Source: Thalassovita sp.
Lineage (GTDB): Bacteria; Pseudomonadota; Alphaproteobacteria; Rhodobacterales; Rhodobacteraceae
NCBI RefSeq assembly: GCF_963691685.1
Contig: NZ_OY829290.1
Location: 558,001-622,000, forward strand
Length of the DNA stretch: 64,000 nt
Direction of reading: 5' to 3'
Part shown: piece after piece, positions 39,127 to 47,546 of the stretch
Numbering within the stretch: the first letter of the stretch is position 1
Layout of the letters: each line of letters opens with the position of its first letter
Position numbers and translations under genes: made by a program
The notes under the pieces: generated by a model
Seen by the model: only the letters and a program-made list of their open reading frames with translations
Databases searched by the model: none
Told to the model about the DNA's origin: nothing

Positions 39127-40025
39127 GCGTTTTGAAGGGTTTCACCGCCCTGTTTGTGCCCGATGCGCAGGCCGACCGTGTGGTGCCCCCCACCGGGTTC
39201 ACCGCAACGCTGACCACCTTCAGCGCCATTGCGATGGGCTTCCTTGCGGTCTTTGCGCTGGCGCTGACACTGGCCTCGGGCCGGTTGGCGGATCGCTGGT
39301 CAAACGAGCTGGCGCGATCCTCCACCTTGCGGATCTCAGCCCCGGAGGAGCAGATGCAGGCCCAGATCACGGCGGCGCTGCGGGTGCTGGAAACCACCCC
39401 CGGTGTCGAAAGCGCCCGCGCGCTCAGCGAAGAGGAACAAAAGGCGCTGCTGGAGCCCTTCTTTGGCCCCGACCTGCCGATCGAGGAACTGCCAATCCCG
39501 CAGCTGATTGAGATCAATGAGACCGATCAGGGCTATGACAGCACCGGGCTGCGGCTGCGGCTGGCGGCTGAGGTGCCCGGCGCGGTGCTGGATGACCATA
39601 CCCGCTGGCGCAAACCGCTGGTCGAGGCGGCAACGCGGATCCGCATTCTGGGCTGGGCGGCCTTTCTGCTGATCGGCGGGGCGATGGCCGCGATGATCAC
39701 CCTGGCGGCCCATGCCGCGCTTTCGGCCAACACCCAGGTGATCACGGTGCTGCGCCTTGTGGGCGCGCGCGACAGTTATATTGCCGGGGCCTTTGTGCGC
39801 CGCTTCACCTATCGCGGCTTTTCCGGTGCGGGCATCGGGGCCGGGCTGGGCGCGCTGGCCGTCTGGCTGTTGCCCGAAGCGCAGGCTGCCGGCGGCTTCC
39901 TGACCGGGCTTGGCTTTCAGGGGCTGCAGTGGCTCTGGCCGCTGGGCATCCCGCTCCTGGGCGGGGCGGTGGCCTTTGCCGCAACACGCGCCGCTGCAAA
40001 ACGTAAACTGAAGGAGTTGCCGTGA
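39123..40025 (+). CDS. ftsX: Cell division protein FtsX
   Basis: The 300-residue product has the FtsX layout: one N-terminal helix (LTTFSAIAMGFLAVFALALTLA near residues 30-51), a periplasmic loop of about 120 residues (including LRVLETTPGVESARALSEEE), and three C-terminal helices. It partners FtsE in the divisome. It overlaps ftsE by 4 bp and the next gene by one base (TGATG). FtsX is divergent in sequence but size, topology and neighbour make the call firm. Confidence 0.94.
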   Translation: MSVLKGFTALFVPDAQADRVVPPTGFTATLTTFSAIAMGFLAVFALALTLASGRLADRWSNELARSSTLRISAPEEQMQAQITAALRVLETTPGVESARALSEEEQKALLEPFFGPDLPIEELPIPQLIEINETDQGYDSTGLRLRLAAEVPGAVLDDHTRWRKPLVEAATRIRILGWAAFLLIGGAMAAMITLAAHAALSANTQVITVLRLVGARDSYIAGAFVRRFTYRGFSGAGIGAGLGALAVWLLPEAQAAGGFLTGLGFQGLQWLWPLGIPLLGGAVAFAATRAAAKRKLKELP

Positions 40026-40762
40026 TGGCCTATGCCTGGCGCTGGCTGCGCAGCCTTGTGTTCAATATTCAGATGTATGTGGCCATGGCGGTTCTGGGGG
40101 TGGTCTTCTTCCCCTGGGCGCTGTTCAGCCGCAAAGGCGCCTTTGCTGCCTGCAAATCCTATTGCCGCTGGGTTCTTTGGACCGCCAGCTGGATGCTGGG
40201 GCTGAAGACCGAGGTGCGCGGTGAAGTGCCGACCGATGAGGTGATCGTTGCGGCCAAACACATGTCCTTCCTCGACATCCTGATGATCTTCAACGCGATC
40301 CCCGCGGGCAAGTTCATCATGAAACGCGAAATCCTGTTCATGCCGATCATTGGCCAGTACGGCTACCGCATCGGCTGTGTGCCGGTGAACCGGGGCAAAC
40401 GCGGCAAAGCGATCAAGAAGATGGTGGCAGATGTGGCCAGCGGGGCGCAGCATCCCGGCCAGCTGGTGATCTATTCGCAGGGCACCCGCGTCGCGCCCGG
40501 GGCCAAGCTGCCCTATAAGGTCGGCACCCATGTGCTGTCTGAGGAAACCGGACAGGATGTGGTGCCCGTGGCCACCAACGCCGGGGTCCTGTGGCCGAAA
40601 CGTGGCGTGGTGCGCAAAGCAGGTATTGCGGTGGTGGAGTTCCTGCCGCGTATCCCTGCGGGCCTGCCGCGGGATGAATTTATGGCCCGGTTGGAACAGG
40701 ATGTGGAAAGCCGGTCCAATGCGTTGATGCGCGACGCTGGGTTTACCTTCGCTGAGGAGTGA
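40025..40762 (+). CDS. plsC: 1-acyl-sn-glycerol-3-phosphate acyltransferase (PlsC family)
   Basis: The 245-residue product has an N-terminal hydrophobic stretch and the acyltransferase HX4D motif (AAKHMSFLDILMIF near residues 79-92), MKREILFMPIIG near 99, and a QGTR motif (YSQGTRVAPGA near 153; EGTR is the more common form). PlsC makes phosphatidic acid in the inner leaflet of the membrane. A GTG three bases upstream is an alternative start. It overlaps the ftsX stop, forming ftsE-ftsX-plsC. Confidence 0.92.
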   Translation: MAYAWRWLRSLVFNIQMYVAMAVLGVVFFPWALFSRKGAFAACKSYCRWVLWTASWMLGLKTEVRGEVPTDEVIVAAKHMSFLDILMIFNAIPAGKFIMKREILFMPIIGQYGYRIGCVPVNRGKRGKAIKKMVADVASGAQHPGQLVIYSQGTRVAPGAKLPYKVGTHVLSEETGQDVVPVATNAGVLWPKRGVVRKAGIAVVEFLPRIPAGLPRDEFMARLEQDVESRSNALMRDAGFTFAEE

Positions 40763-40768
40763 GATGCG

Positions 40769-41374
40769 ATGAAATGGGTTGAGGATGTTGCTGAGCTGGA
40801 AGCCGTTTATGGTGAGGCGCGCGGCGCCTCAATCTCCAAGGTCGCAAAACGGCTGACACCGGAATACCGCCGCTGGATCGAAACCTCGCGTTTCTGCGTG
40901 GTTTCCACGGTGGGGCCAGAGGGCGCCGATGGCAGCCCGCGTGGCGATGAGGGTCCGGTGGTCGTGGAACTGGATGAACGCACGCTGGCGCTGCCCGACT
41001 GGCGGGGCAACAACCGGATCGACACATTGCGCAACATCGTGCGCGACCCGCGGATCGCGCTGATGTTCATGGTGCCGGGATCGACCAATGCGGTGCGGGT
41101 CAACGGCCAGGCGCGGGTGACCTTTGACGAAGGGCTGTGCGCCCGGTTTGAAAAACAGGGCAAGCAGCCGCGCAGCGTCACGGTGATCCGTATTGACGAG
41201 ATCTATGTGCAATGCGCCCGCGCGATCATGCGGTCCAAACTGTGGTCGGGTGAGGACGAAAGCGGCGATCTGCCCTCTATCGGTGAGATCCTCAGCGCAA
41301 TGACCGATGGCGACATCGACGGCGACGCCTATGACCGCGAATGGCCCGACCGCGCCGCCCAGTCGATGTGGTAA
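40769..41374 (+). CDS. Pyridoxamine 5'-phosphate oxidase-like FMN-binding protein
   Basis: The 201-residue product has the split-barrel pattern of PNPOx-like flavoproteins: SRFCVVSTVGPEGADGSPRGDEG near residue 47-69, LALPDWRGNNRIDTLRNI near 84, and IALMFMVPGSTNAVRVNGQARVT near 104-126. It is closer to the MSMEG_1061-type subgroup than to true PdxH, so vitamin B6 synthesis should not be assumed. Cofactor is probably FMN or F420-like; substrate is unknown. It lies 6 bp after plsC and probably ends the ftsE operon. Confidence 0.83.
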   Translation: MKWVEDVAELEAVYGEARGASISKVAKRLTPEYRRWIETSRFCVVSTVGPEGADGSPRGDEGPVVVELDERTLALPDWRGNNRIDTLRNIVRDPRIALMFMVPGSTNAVRVNGQARVTFDEGLCARFEKQGKQPRSVTVIRIDEIYVQCARAIMRSKLWSGEDESGDLPSIGEILSAMTDGDIDGDAYDREWPDRAAQSMW

Positions 41375-41394
41375 GTGCGCTTTAAGCCGCATGT

Positions 41395-41446
41395 AAATCT
41401 GCGCTCGGGCGTCCCACCCGGACCCGCCGAGCCCTCGCGCAGATTT
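41395..41446. repeat. 10-bp perfect inverted repeat after the PNPOx-like gene
   Basis: AAATCTGCGC at 41395-41404 is exactly mirrored by GCGCAGATTT at 41437-41446. The 32-bp middle is GC rich and could extend the structure. It lies 20 bp after a stop codon and could be a weak terminator or a protein-binding site. The rest of the gap to 41546 shows no feature. Confidence 0.6.
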
Positions 41447-41546
41447 GCCCTGCGGGCGGGGCGTCACAGGTAACGCGACGGACGCCGTGCCGCAGGCGGT
41501 GGAAAGAGGCTTGCCTTTGACCATCTCCTCATGCTCTTTGCCGGGC

Positions 41547-41909
41547 ATGATCCGGGTGGGATTTCATACGCTTCTGGTGCTGGCCACTGTGGTGGGCCTG
41601 CTGCTGCCGAAGATGTCGGCGGTGGTCGCCTCGCTGGTGCCGGGCGTTATGGTGGTGACCATCTGTACCGGCAGTGAAATGGTGACGCTGACGCTCAACG
41701 CGGATGGCGAACCCGTCGAAGAGGTTGAGCCGGCGGTGGATCATTGTGTGCTGGCCGATCTGATCCAGGACCAGCCACAGCCCGAAGCCCCCTGGGTCGC
41801 CCTGGCGCGCAGCTACCGCTGCCCCTTTGTGGCAACACCCAACCCCTATCAGACCTGCGATTACCTACGTCAGCAGGACCCGCCCCGCGGGCCGCCTGCG
41901 CTGATTTGA
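41547..41909 (+). CDS. Small DUF2946-like secreted or anchored protein
   Basis: The 120-residue product has an N-terminal hydrophobic helix (VGFHTLLVLATVVGLLLP) followed by a domain with CTGSEMVTLTLNADGEPVE and DHCVLAD. This resembles the DUF2946 family, which has a CT-x-G motif and a Cys-rich end and often occurs beside copper or TonB-type uptake genes. The second Cys of the usual HCPLC motif is missing here. The start at 41547 is uncertain; longer readings exist. The PepSY gene follows after 44 bp, suggesting a two-gene unit. Confidence 0.6.
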   Translation: MIRVGFHTLLVLATVVGLLLPKMSAVVASLVPGVMVVTICTGSEMVTLTLNADGEPVEEVEPAVDHCVLADLIQDQPQPEAPWVALARSYRCPFVATPNPYQTCDYLRQQDPPRGPPALI

Positions 41910-41953
41910 GTTCCCCAAAACCCAAATCTAACCAAACGTAGGAAATTACTCTA

Positions 41954-43261
41954 ATGACCGACGCAACCCTGTCGTCGGCGCCCTCCGAGACTGTCTCGGG
42001 CGGTGCGCTTTATCGTCTTGTGTGGAAGTGGCACTTCCTCGCTTCTCTTTATGTTTTGCCCTTCATGGCCATGCTGGCCATCACTGGCGGCATTTACCTC
42101 TACAAGCCGCAGATCGAAGGTTGGCTGTATGCAGATCAGATGTATGTGGCTGTGGGCGACAACCCCCTGCCGATTGAGGATCAGCTGACCGCATTGCAGG
42201 GGGGCCCCGGCGTGAAACGGCTGCGCGGCATCACCCACTTTGATGATCCCAGCCGCTCCACCTTTGTGGAGTTCAACACCAGCGACAACATCCGCAGCTA
42301 TGCCTGGATCGATCCCTATACCGGGACGCTCTTGGGGCATGTGGCCCGGGATGAGACCCTGATGCGGATGCTGAAAAAGTTCCACGGTGAACTGCTGTTG
42401 GGAAAATTCGGCACCAAGTTTGTCGAGCTTTCTGCCCATTGGGCCATCGTGATGTTTGTCACCGGTGCCTACCTGTGGTGGCCGCGTGGCAGGCGGTCCC
42501 TGGCAAAGGCGGTGCAGCCGCCGCGCGGTACCCCGAAAACCCGGGGACGCAGCTGGTGGCGCGAGACCCATCTGTTCACCGGCATGCTGGCCACCGTTCT
42601 GGTGGTGCCGATCCTGGTGACCGGTCTGCCCTGGACCGATGTCTGGGGCGGTGGCCTCAGCTATGTGCAGAAACAGACCGGACAAAGCAGCGGCAGCCTG
42701 CGGTTTTCCCGCAAAGTGCCCGGGTCCACCACCAGTGAGGGGGAGACCCTGGCCTATGCAGAGGTCTTTGCCATCGCAGAGGCGGAAGGGTTGGTGGCCC
42801 CCTATGAGATGCGGCCGCCGAAAAACGAAAGCGCGGCGTTTTGGCTGCGCTCCGCCAGCCGGGACCGGGCTGAGCAGACTGAGCTGATCATCGATCAATA
42901 CAGCGGCGCGGTGCTGAAACGGCATGAGTTCGGTGACAACCCCGTGGTGGCGCGGGCGGTCAGCTGGGGCATCTCCTTCCATCAGGGGGAGATGTATGGC
43001 TGGCTGAACCTGGCGCAGAACACGCTGGCAGCAGTGCTGGCCTTTGTGCTGTCGCTCAGCGGTTTTGTGGCGTGGTGGAAACGGCGCCCTGCCGGGCGGC
43101 TTGGGGTGCCTGCGGCGCCTGAGGCTTCGCTGGGCTGGGGGATGATTGCACTGGTTGTGGTGCTGTCAGCCCTGCTGCCACTGATGGGGGCCAGCCTGAT
43201 CCTGGCTCTGATCCTGGACCGGCTGCTGCTGCGCCGCTTGGGTTGGTTCCAAAACGCCTGA
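41954..43261 (+). CDS. PepSY-associated transmembrane protein
   Basis: The 435-residue product has the PepSY-TM layout: a first helix (HFLASLYVLPFMAMLAITGGIYLYKP near residues 28-53), a periplasmic PepSY stretch, then helices near 165, 205 and 360, and a final pair near the C-terminus. Conserved histidines occur in HWAIVMFVTGAYLWWP, RETHLFTGM and SFHQGEMYGW, positions proposed to bind haem or metal in this group, which includes putative siderophore-iron reductases. A role in iron or copper reduction is inference from the family and the DUF2946-like neighbour. Confidence 0.85.
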   Translation: MTDATLSSAPSETVSGGALYRLVWKWHFLASLYVLPFMAMLAITGGIYLYKPQIEGWLYADQMYVAVGDNPLPIEDQLTALQGGPGVKRLRGITHFDDPSRSTFVEFNTSDNIRSYAWIDPYTGTLLGHVARDETLMRMLKKFHGELLLGKFGTKFVELSAHWAIVMFVTGAYLWWPRGRRSLAKAVQPPRGTPKTRGRSWWRETHLFTGMLATVLVVPILVTGLPWTDVWGGGLSYVQKQTGQSSGSLRFSRKVPGSTTSEGETLAYAEVFAIAEAEGLVAPYEMRPPKNESAAFWLRSASRDRAEQTELIIDQYSGAVLKRHEFGDNPVVARAVSWGISFHQGEMYGWLNLAQNTLAAVLAFVLSLSGFVAWWKRRPAGRLGVPAAPEASLGWGMIALVVVLSALLPLMGASLILALILDRLLLRRLGWFQNA

Positions 43262-43274
43262 CGCTGTGAGAGAC

Positions 43275-43304
43275 AAACAAAAACGGGGGCGGGTTTCGCC
43301 CCCG
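43275..43304 (-). terminator. Intrinsic terminator of the epimerase gene
   Basis: On the minus strand, CGGGGGCG and CGCCCCCG arms at 43297-43304 and 43284-43291 form a hairpin, followed by TTTTTGTTTG. It lies 50 bp past the epimerase stop and could also work weakly for the convergent PepSY gene. Confidence 0.75.
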
Positions 43305-43355
43305 GACACAGGCCGTTGAGGGTGGCCTCACGATCGCCCGTGACAGATTGCGGAG

Positions 43356-44330
43356 TTAGACGGACAGCGCCCGTTTCACCCGGTGATCGTCCTGGAAATA
43401 GCGGATCACCTGTTGCAACCCACTGTCCAGCGGGGTGCTGGGCGACCAGCCCAGACGGTCCCGCGCACGGGTCAGATCAGGGCGGCGCACCTGTGGGTCA
43501 TCCTGCGGCATTTCGCAGTCCTGCGTCTGCAAAGGCACGCCGACCAGCGCGGCCACAGCTTCGGCCAGGCTATAGACCGTTTGTTCAACATCACTGCCGA
43601 TATTAACCACCAGCCCCTGCAGCCCGTCATTGGCGCCCAGCCGCAGCAACCCATCCACCGTATCCGCCACATAGCAGAAACAGCGGGTCTGCTGGCCGTG
43701 GCCATAGACGGTCAGCGGTTTGCCCTCCAGTGCCTGACGCACGAAGTTGGGCACCACCCGGCCATCGTTCAGCGCCATGCGCGGCCCATAGGTGTTGAAG
43801 ATCCGGGCGATGCGGATGTCCATGTCATAGCTGCGGATCATATCCATCAGCAGCGTTTCAGCGGCTCGTTTGCCCTCATCGTAACAGGCGCGGATGCCAT
43901 GCATCGAGACATTGCCGGTGTAGCTTTCGCTTTGTGGCGACACCAGCGGATCGCCATAGACCTCACTGGTGGAGGCCTGGACCATCCGTGCGCCTTGGGC
44001 GCGGGCAAATTCAGCCAGATTGTCCGTGCCATAGACCGAGGTGCGCCAGGTGCGCAGGGGATCGGCCTGATAGTGTTTCGGCGCCGCAGGGCAGGCGAGG
44101 TTATAGACCAGATCCACGGGTCCAATGCCGGCAGGCAAAGGCCGGGTGATGTCATGTTCGATGATCTCGGGCTGATCCAGATGGCTTAGAAAGGCGGCAT
44201 CACCGGTGTGGAAATTGTCCAGAATGACCGGGGTTGCGCCAAGTGCGATCAGCGCGTCCACCAGATGGGAGCCGACAAACCCGGCGCCCCCGGCGACCAA
44301 TACGCGTTTGCCTGCAAGTTCCGATACCAT
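43356..44330 (-). CDS. NAD-dependent epimerase/dehydratase, UDP-glucuronate decarboxylase-like
   Basis: The 324-residue product is an extended SDR protein. GGAGFVGSHLVDALI near residue 12 binds NAD, QASTSEVYGDPLVSPQ near 120 is the substrate loop, and YDEGKRAAET near 149 carries the catalytic Tyr and Lys. Features such as NLACPAAPKHYQADPLRTWR and ARIFNTYGPRM fit UDP-glucuronate decarboxylases, which make UDP-xylose. Other UDP-sugar epimerases share most of these motifs, so the product sugar is not certain. It probably supplies sugars for surface glycans. ATG at 44330 is used; a TTG two codons upstream is possible. Confidence 0.85.
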   Translation of the reverse strand: MVSELAGKRVLVAGGAGFVGSHLVDALIALGATPVILDNFHTGDAAFLSHLDQPEIIEHDITRPLPAGIGPVDLVYNLACPAAPKHYQADPLRTWRTSVYGTDNLAEFARAQGARMVQASTSEVYGDPLVSPQSESYTGNVSMHGIRACYDEGKRAAETLLMDMIRSYDMDIRIARIFNTYGPRMALNDGRVVPNFVRQALEGKPLTVYGHGQQTRCFCYVADTVDGLLRLGANDGLQGLVVNIGSDVEQTVYSLAEAVAALVGVPLQTQDCEMPQDDPQVRRPDLTRARDRLGWSPSTPLDSGLQQVIRYFQDDHRVKRALSV

Positions 44331-44405
44331 AACCAATGCCTTTGCTGTCTCAATCGCCAGACGTTAGCACGCGCGGCGCGTGAGCGACAAACAGAGTCTG
44401 AAGCA

Positions 44406-44428
44406 AAAAGACCACCCCGAAGGGTGGC
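44406..44428 (-). terminator. Intrinsic terminator of lpdA
   Basis: GCCACCC pairs with GGGTGGT around a stable TTCG tetraloop, followed by five T residues on the minus strand. It ends the 2-oxoglutarate dehydrogenase gene run 28 bp past the lpdA stop. Confidence 0.85.
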
Positions 44429-44455
44429 CTCTCATGGTCGTTCTGACCCGTTTGA

Positions 44456-45844
44456 TTAGGCGTGGATGGCGCCGTCGCCGCAGGCGAGGGCGGCTTCGCG
44501 CACGGCTTCCGAGAAGGTCGGGTGGGCGTGGCAGGTCAGGGCGATGTCTTCGGCAGAGGCGCCGAATTCCATGCCGACGCAGATCTCATGGATCAGGTCA
44601 CCTGCGGCCGGGCCGATGATGTGGCAGCCGAGGATGCGGTCAGTTTCCGCATCGGCCAGCAGTTTCACAAAGCCTTCACCCTGGTGCACCGCTTTGGCGC
44701 GGGCGTTGCCCATGAAGGGGAACTTGCCAACCTTATAGGCGCGGCCTTCTTCTTTCAGCTGCTCCTCGGTTTTGCCAACGCTGGCAACTTCGGGCGTGGT
44801 GTAGATCACACCGGGGATCACGTCGTAGTTCACGTGACCATGTTTGCCGGCGATGCATTCGGCGGCTGCCATGCCTTCGTCTTCGGCTTTGTGGGCCAGC
44901 ATCGGGCCATCGATGGCGTCGCCGATCGCGTAGATGCCTTTGACGTTGGTTTCCCAATGCGCATTGGTCTTGATCTGACCGCGCGGGGACATTTCCACAC
45001 CCAGTGCTTCCAGACCCAGACCATCGGTGAAGGGTTTGCGGCCGGTTGCCACCAGCACCACATCGGCGTCCAGCGTCTCTTCGGTGTCTTTCTTCAGCAG
45101 CTTATAGGTGACCTTGGCTTTGGTCTTGGTGGTTTCCACCTTCTGAACCGCAGCGCTCATCACAAACTTCAGCCCCTGCTTTTTCAGCATCCGCTGGAAG
45201 TTTTTCTGGATGTCGCCGTCCATGCCGGGGGTGATTTTGTCGAGGTATTCAACAACGGTCACCTCAGTGCCCAGTCGCTGATAGACCGAGCCCAGTTCCA
45301 GACCGATCACACCGGCGCCGATGACAACCATCTTCTTGGGGATCTTCGGCAGATCCAGCGCGCCGGTGGAGGACACAACCAGGTTCTCATCAATCTCAAC
45401 ACCGGGGATCGAGGAAGGTTCGGAACCCGAGGCGACGATGATGTTTTTGGCCTCATGGACCTCATCACCCACTTTGACCTTGCCGGCCTCAGGGATCGAT
45501 CCCCAGCCTTTCAGCCAGTCGACCTTGTTCTTTTTGAACAGGAACTCGATGCCCTTGGTGTTGCCTTCGACAACCTCACCTTTGTAGGCCTTCATCTGGT
45601 CCCAATCGACCGACGGGGATTTGCCCTTCAGGCCCATTTTGGCAAAGTTGTGCTCGGCCTCGTGCAGCTGGTGGCTGGCGTGCAGCAGCGCCTTGGAGGG
45701 GATGCAGCCCACGTTGAGGCAGGTACCGCCAAGCGTTTCGCGGCCTTCTACACAGGCGGTTTTCAGGCCCAGCTGGGCGGCGCGGATCGCTGCGACATAG
45801 CCACCGGGGCCGGCGCCGATTACGATGACGTCATATTGTGCCAT
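44456..45844 (-). CDS. lpdA: Dihydrolipoyl dehydrogenase (E3)
   Basis: The 462-residue product is a flavoprotein disulfide reductase. FAD-binding GAGPGGYVAAIRAAQLG is near residue 9, the redox-active pair lies in GGTCLNVGCIPSKALL near 39-54, the NAD-binding GAGVIGLELGSVYQRLG near 180, and the catalytic HAHPTFSE near 440. It regenerates lipoamide for the 2-oxoglutarate dehydrogenase complex encoded just upstream (odhA, odhB). Two non-TCA genes lie between odhB and lpdA. Confidence 0.97.
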   Translation of the reverse strand: MAQYDVIVIGAGPGGYVAAIRAAQLGLKTACVEGRETLGGTCLNVGCIPSKALLHASHQLHEAEHNFAKMGLKGKSPSVDWDQMKAYKGEVVEGNTKGIEFLFKKNKVDWLKGWGSIPEAGKVKVGDEVHEAKNIIVASGSEPSSIPGVEIDENLVVSSTGALDLPKIPKKMVVIGAGVIGLELGSVYQRLGTEVTVVEYLDKITPGMDGDIQKNFQRMLKKQGLKFVMSAAVQKVETTKTKAKVTYKLLKKDTEETLDADVVLVATGRKPFTDGLGLEALGVEMSPRGQIKTNAHWETNVKGIYAIGDAIDGPMLAHKAEDEGMAAAECIAGKHGHVNYDVIPGVIYTTPEVASVGKTEEQLKEEGRAYKVGKFPFMGNARAKAVHQGEGFVKLLADAETDRILGCHIIGPAAGDLIHEICVGMEFGASAEDIALTCHAHPTFSEAVREAALACGDGAIHA

Positions 45845-45963
45845 GAGGTGTCTCCGTCAGGTCTCTTTATTGGTGTCACATATGTTTCGGATGGGGTTCA
45901 GGCAATGCGCCCTGCGGCCCAAACGGACCGTTCCCCGGAGAATTATTTTGGCAAACGAAGAAG

Positions 45964-46938
45964 TCATTTTGCATGCTCCGTTGACCATAGTCTGCGCTGG
46001 CTTTCGGTGAGGATAGCGTTGCGGCGGGTTTCGAACCAGTCCCGGCATTTCTGTTCCGCCTCAGCGACGCCGGGCAGGGCGCGCAGACGGGCCAGATTGG
46101 CCTCAAGTGAGGGCAGATGGCGCAGGATGGCGCGGTCTTCGACATCGTTGCGATTGGCCTTGCGATGCCAGGCCGAGCCGAGGTGGTACTTGCGCTCGCC
46201 CACCTTCCCCTGACCATCGCCCCGGTCGTTTTTCATCAGGAACAGGTCCTGCGATTTTACGGCATAGTGATTGATCCGCGCGGTTTTGGCGGCGCAGGCC
46301 AGATCATGGGGGCGGAAGCGCGAGGATTTGCGCTGGTGCAGCGAGGCGTTTGACAGAGGCGTGCCGTCGGCATTGACCACTTTGGGATCCGCCATGGTGG
46401 GCTGGCGCGGGTTGTGGTCGGTGGCGGCCTTGAAGCTGGCGACACGGAACAGGCATTTGGACTTGCTCTGACCTGGCTCCGGCGCGGGTTCCGCGCGGGT
46501 GAAGGCCTGAACCACATTGTCTCCGGCGGCCCAATGGGTCCGCCCGCTGTCGCCAAAGGTGCGCCAGATGATCGGCACGCAATCGGCATCCTGCACGTTC
46601 TGCAGCAGTGCCGGCAGCTTGCCATCGCCGGCCTCAATCAACAGAAACTCATCACTGTCGATGTGCAGGCACCAGGTGGTGGTGTTCCGGCGCAGATGGG
46701 CCAGGGCATGATCCATGCCCTTATCCTGCGGGTTGTCCCCGGCGGTCAGCGTCTGGCGGATATGGCTCACCTCGCCGTGCTGGGCCAGCAGGTCCAGCAA
46801 CTGGTCGGAGTGATCGGTGCAATCATTGGTCACGATCACCACCTCATCAAACCCAAGGGTCTGATGATAGGCGATCCATTCCAGCACAAAGATCCCCTCA
46901 TTGCGCATGCAAGAGGTGAGGGTCAATGTTACAGCCAT
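45964..46938 (-). CDS. Glycosyltransferase family 2-like protein (PF13704 type)
   Basis: The 324-residue product opens MAVTLTLTSCMRNEGIFVLE followed by WIAYHQTLGFDEVVIVTNDC, the typical start of the Glyco_tranf_2_4 group, and has WCLHIDSDEFLLI near residue 90-102 as the DxD-type metal site. It probably transfers a sugar from a nucleotide donor; acceptor and donor are unknown. No membrane helix or signal peptide is seen. It lies between odhB and lpdA on the same strand, an odd place for a glycan gene. A related protein is encoded at 54924-55970. Confidence 0.8.
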   Translation of the reverse strand: MAVTLTLTSCMRNEGIFVLEWIAYHQTLGFDEVVIVTNDCTDHSDQLLDLLAQHGEVSHIRQTLTAGDNPQDKGMDHALAHLRRNTTTWCLHIDSDEFLLIEAGDGKLPALLQNVQDADCVPIIWRTFGDSGRTHWAAGDNVVQAFTRAEPAPEPGQSKSKCLFRVASFKAATDHNPRQPTMADPKVVNADGTPLSNASLHQRKSSRFRPHDLACAAKTARINHYAVKSQDLFLMKNDRGDGQGKVGERKYHLGSAWHRKANRNDVEDRAILRHLPSLEANLARLRALPGVAEAEQKCRDWFETRRNAILTESQRRLWSTEHAK

Positions 46939-47061
46939 TTTTCCGGGCTTTCCCTGAAAAACGGTGGTGAACTACAAGTGCTTGACCAACAAGGCTCGCC
47001 GTGCCTGTTGGGCAATGGGCTGTGGCACGGAAATAGCTGCGAGATAAACATGTGAGGCAGT

Positions 47062-47505
47062 CTATCGGTTACGCTGCTGCTTCAGTAGTTTCACAACCAA
47101 AGCTGCCTCTGCGGGTTTCAAAAGGGCGGTGATGATCCCGACCGCATGAACGCTGAAATACAAACTGGAGGTCAGAAACAAAAAAGGCCGGAGCTTTTCG
47201 AAGTTCAGATACTCCCACCCGGTCAAGGCATAAAACATACCAAAGGCCAAACCAAAGTACTTCATCGCCTGTATCGGCAGTCTTGGCTGGAGGCCCGCCA
47301 ACAAAGCGAGGGCGGCCTTGTTAAGGAACATCAATGTCAAGAAACATAAAAGAAAGCTGTAATGTAGAGCAAGACTGGCCCCAAGTGAGTGAGATGTGTT
47401 CGGCAGAAACAACTGCGCGGTCAACCACAAACCTATGAGTGTGGGGCAGGCACGCCAAATGAAGTAAAAACGCGCGTTTTGGATATCTTGGCGATCAACG
47501 TGCAT
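47062..47505 (-). CDS. Small multi-pass membrane protein of unknown function
   Basis: I do not recognise this 147-residue product. It shows about four hydrophobic segments, near residues 18-38 (FIWRACPTLIGLWLTAQLFL), 44-72, 85-100 and 110-130, and a basic C-terminus (KLLKQQRNR). The base composition is visibly richer in A and T than the flanking odhB and lpdA genes, suggesting transfer or relaxed selection. The ATG at 47505 has an AAGG site 8 bp upstream; a TTG at 47526 is possible. It lies between odhB and the glycosyltransferase gene and could be a partner of the latter, which is a guess from position. Confidence 0.6.
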   Translation of the reverse strand: MHVDRQDIQNARFYFIWRACPTLIGLWLTAQLFLPNTSHSLGASLALHYSFLLCFLTLMFLNKAALALLAGLQPRLPIQAMKYFGLAFGMFYALTGWEYLNFEKLRPFLFLTSSLYFSVHAVGIITALLKPAEAALVVKLLKQQRNR

Positions 47506-47546
47506 TTGGCGTGCCTTAAGTTTCAATAATTACGTTGCTTGACCTG

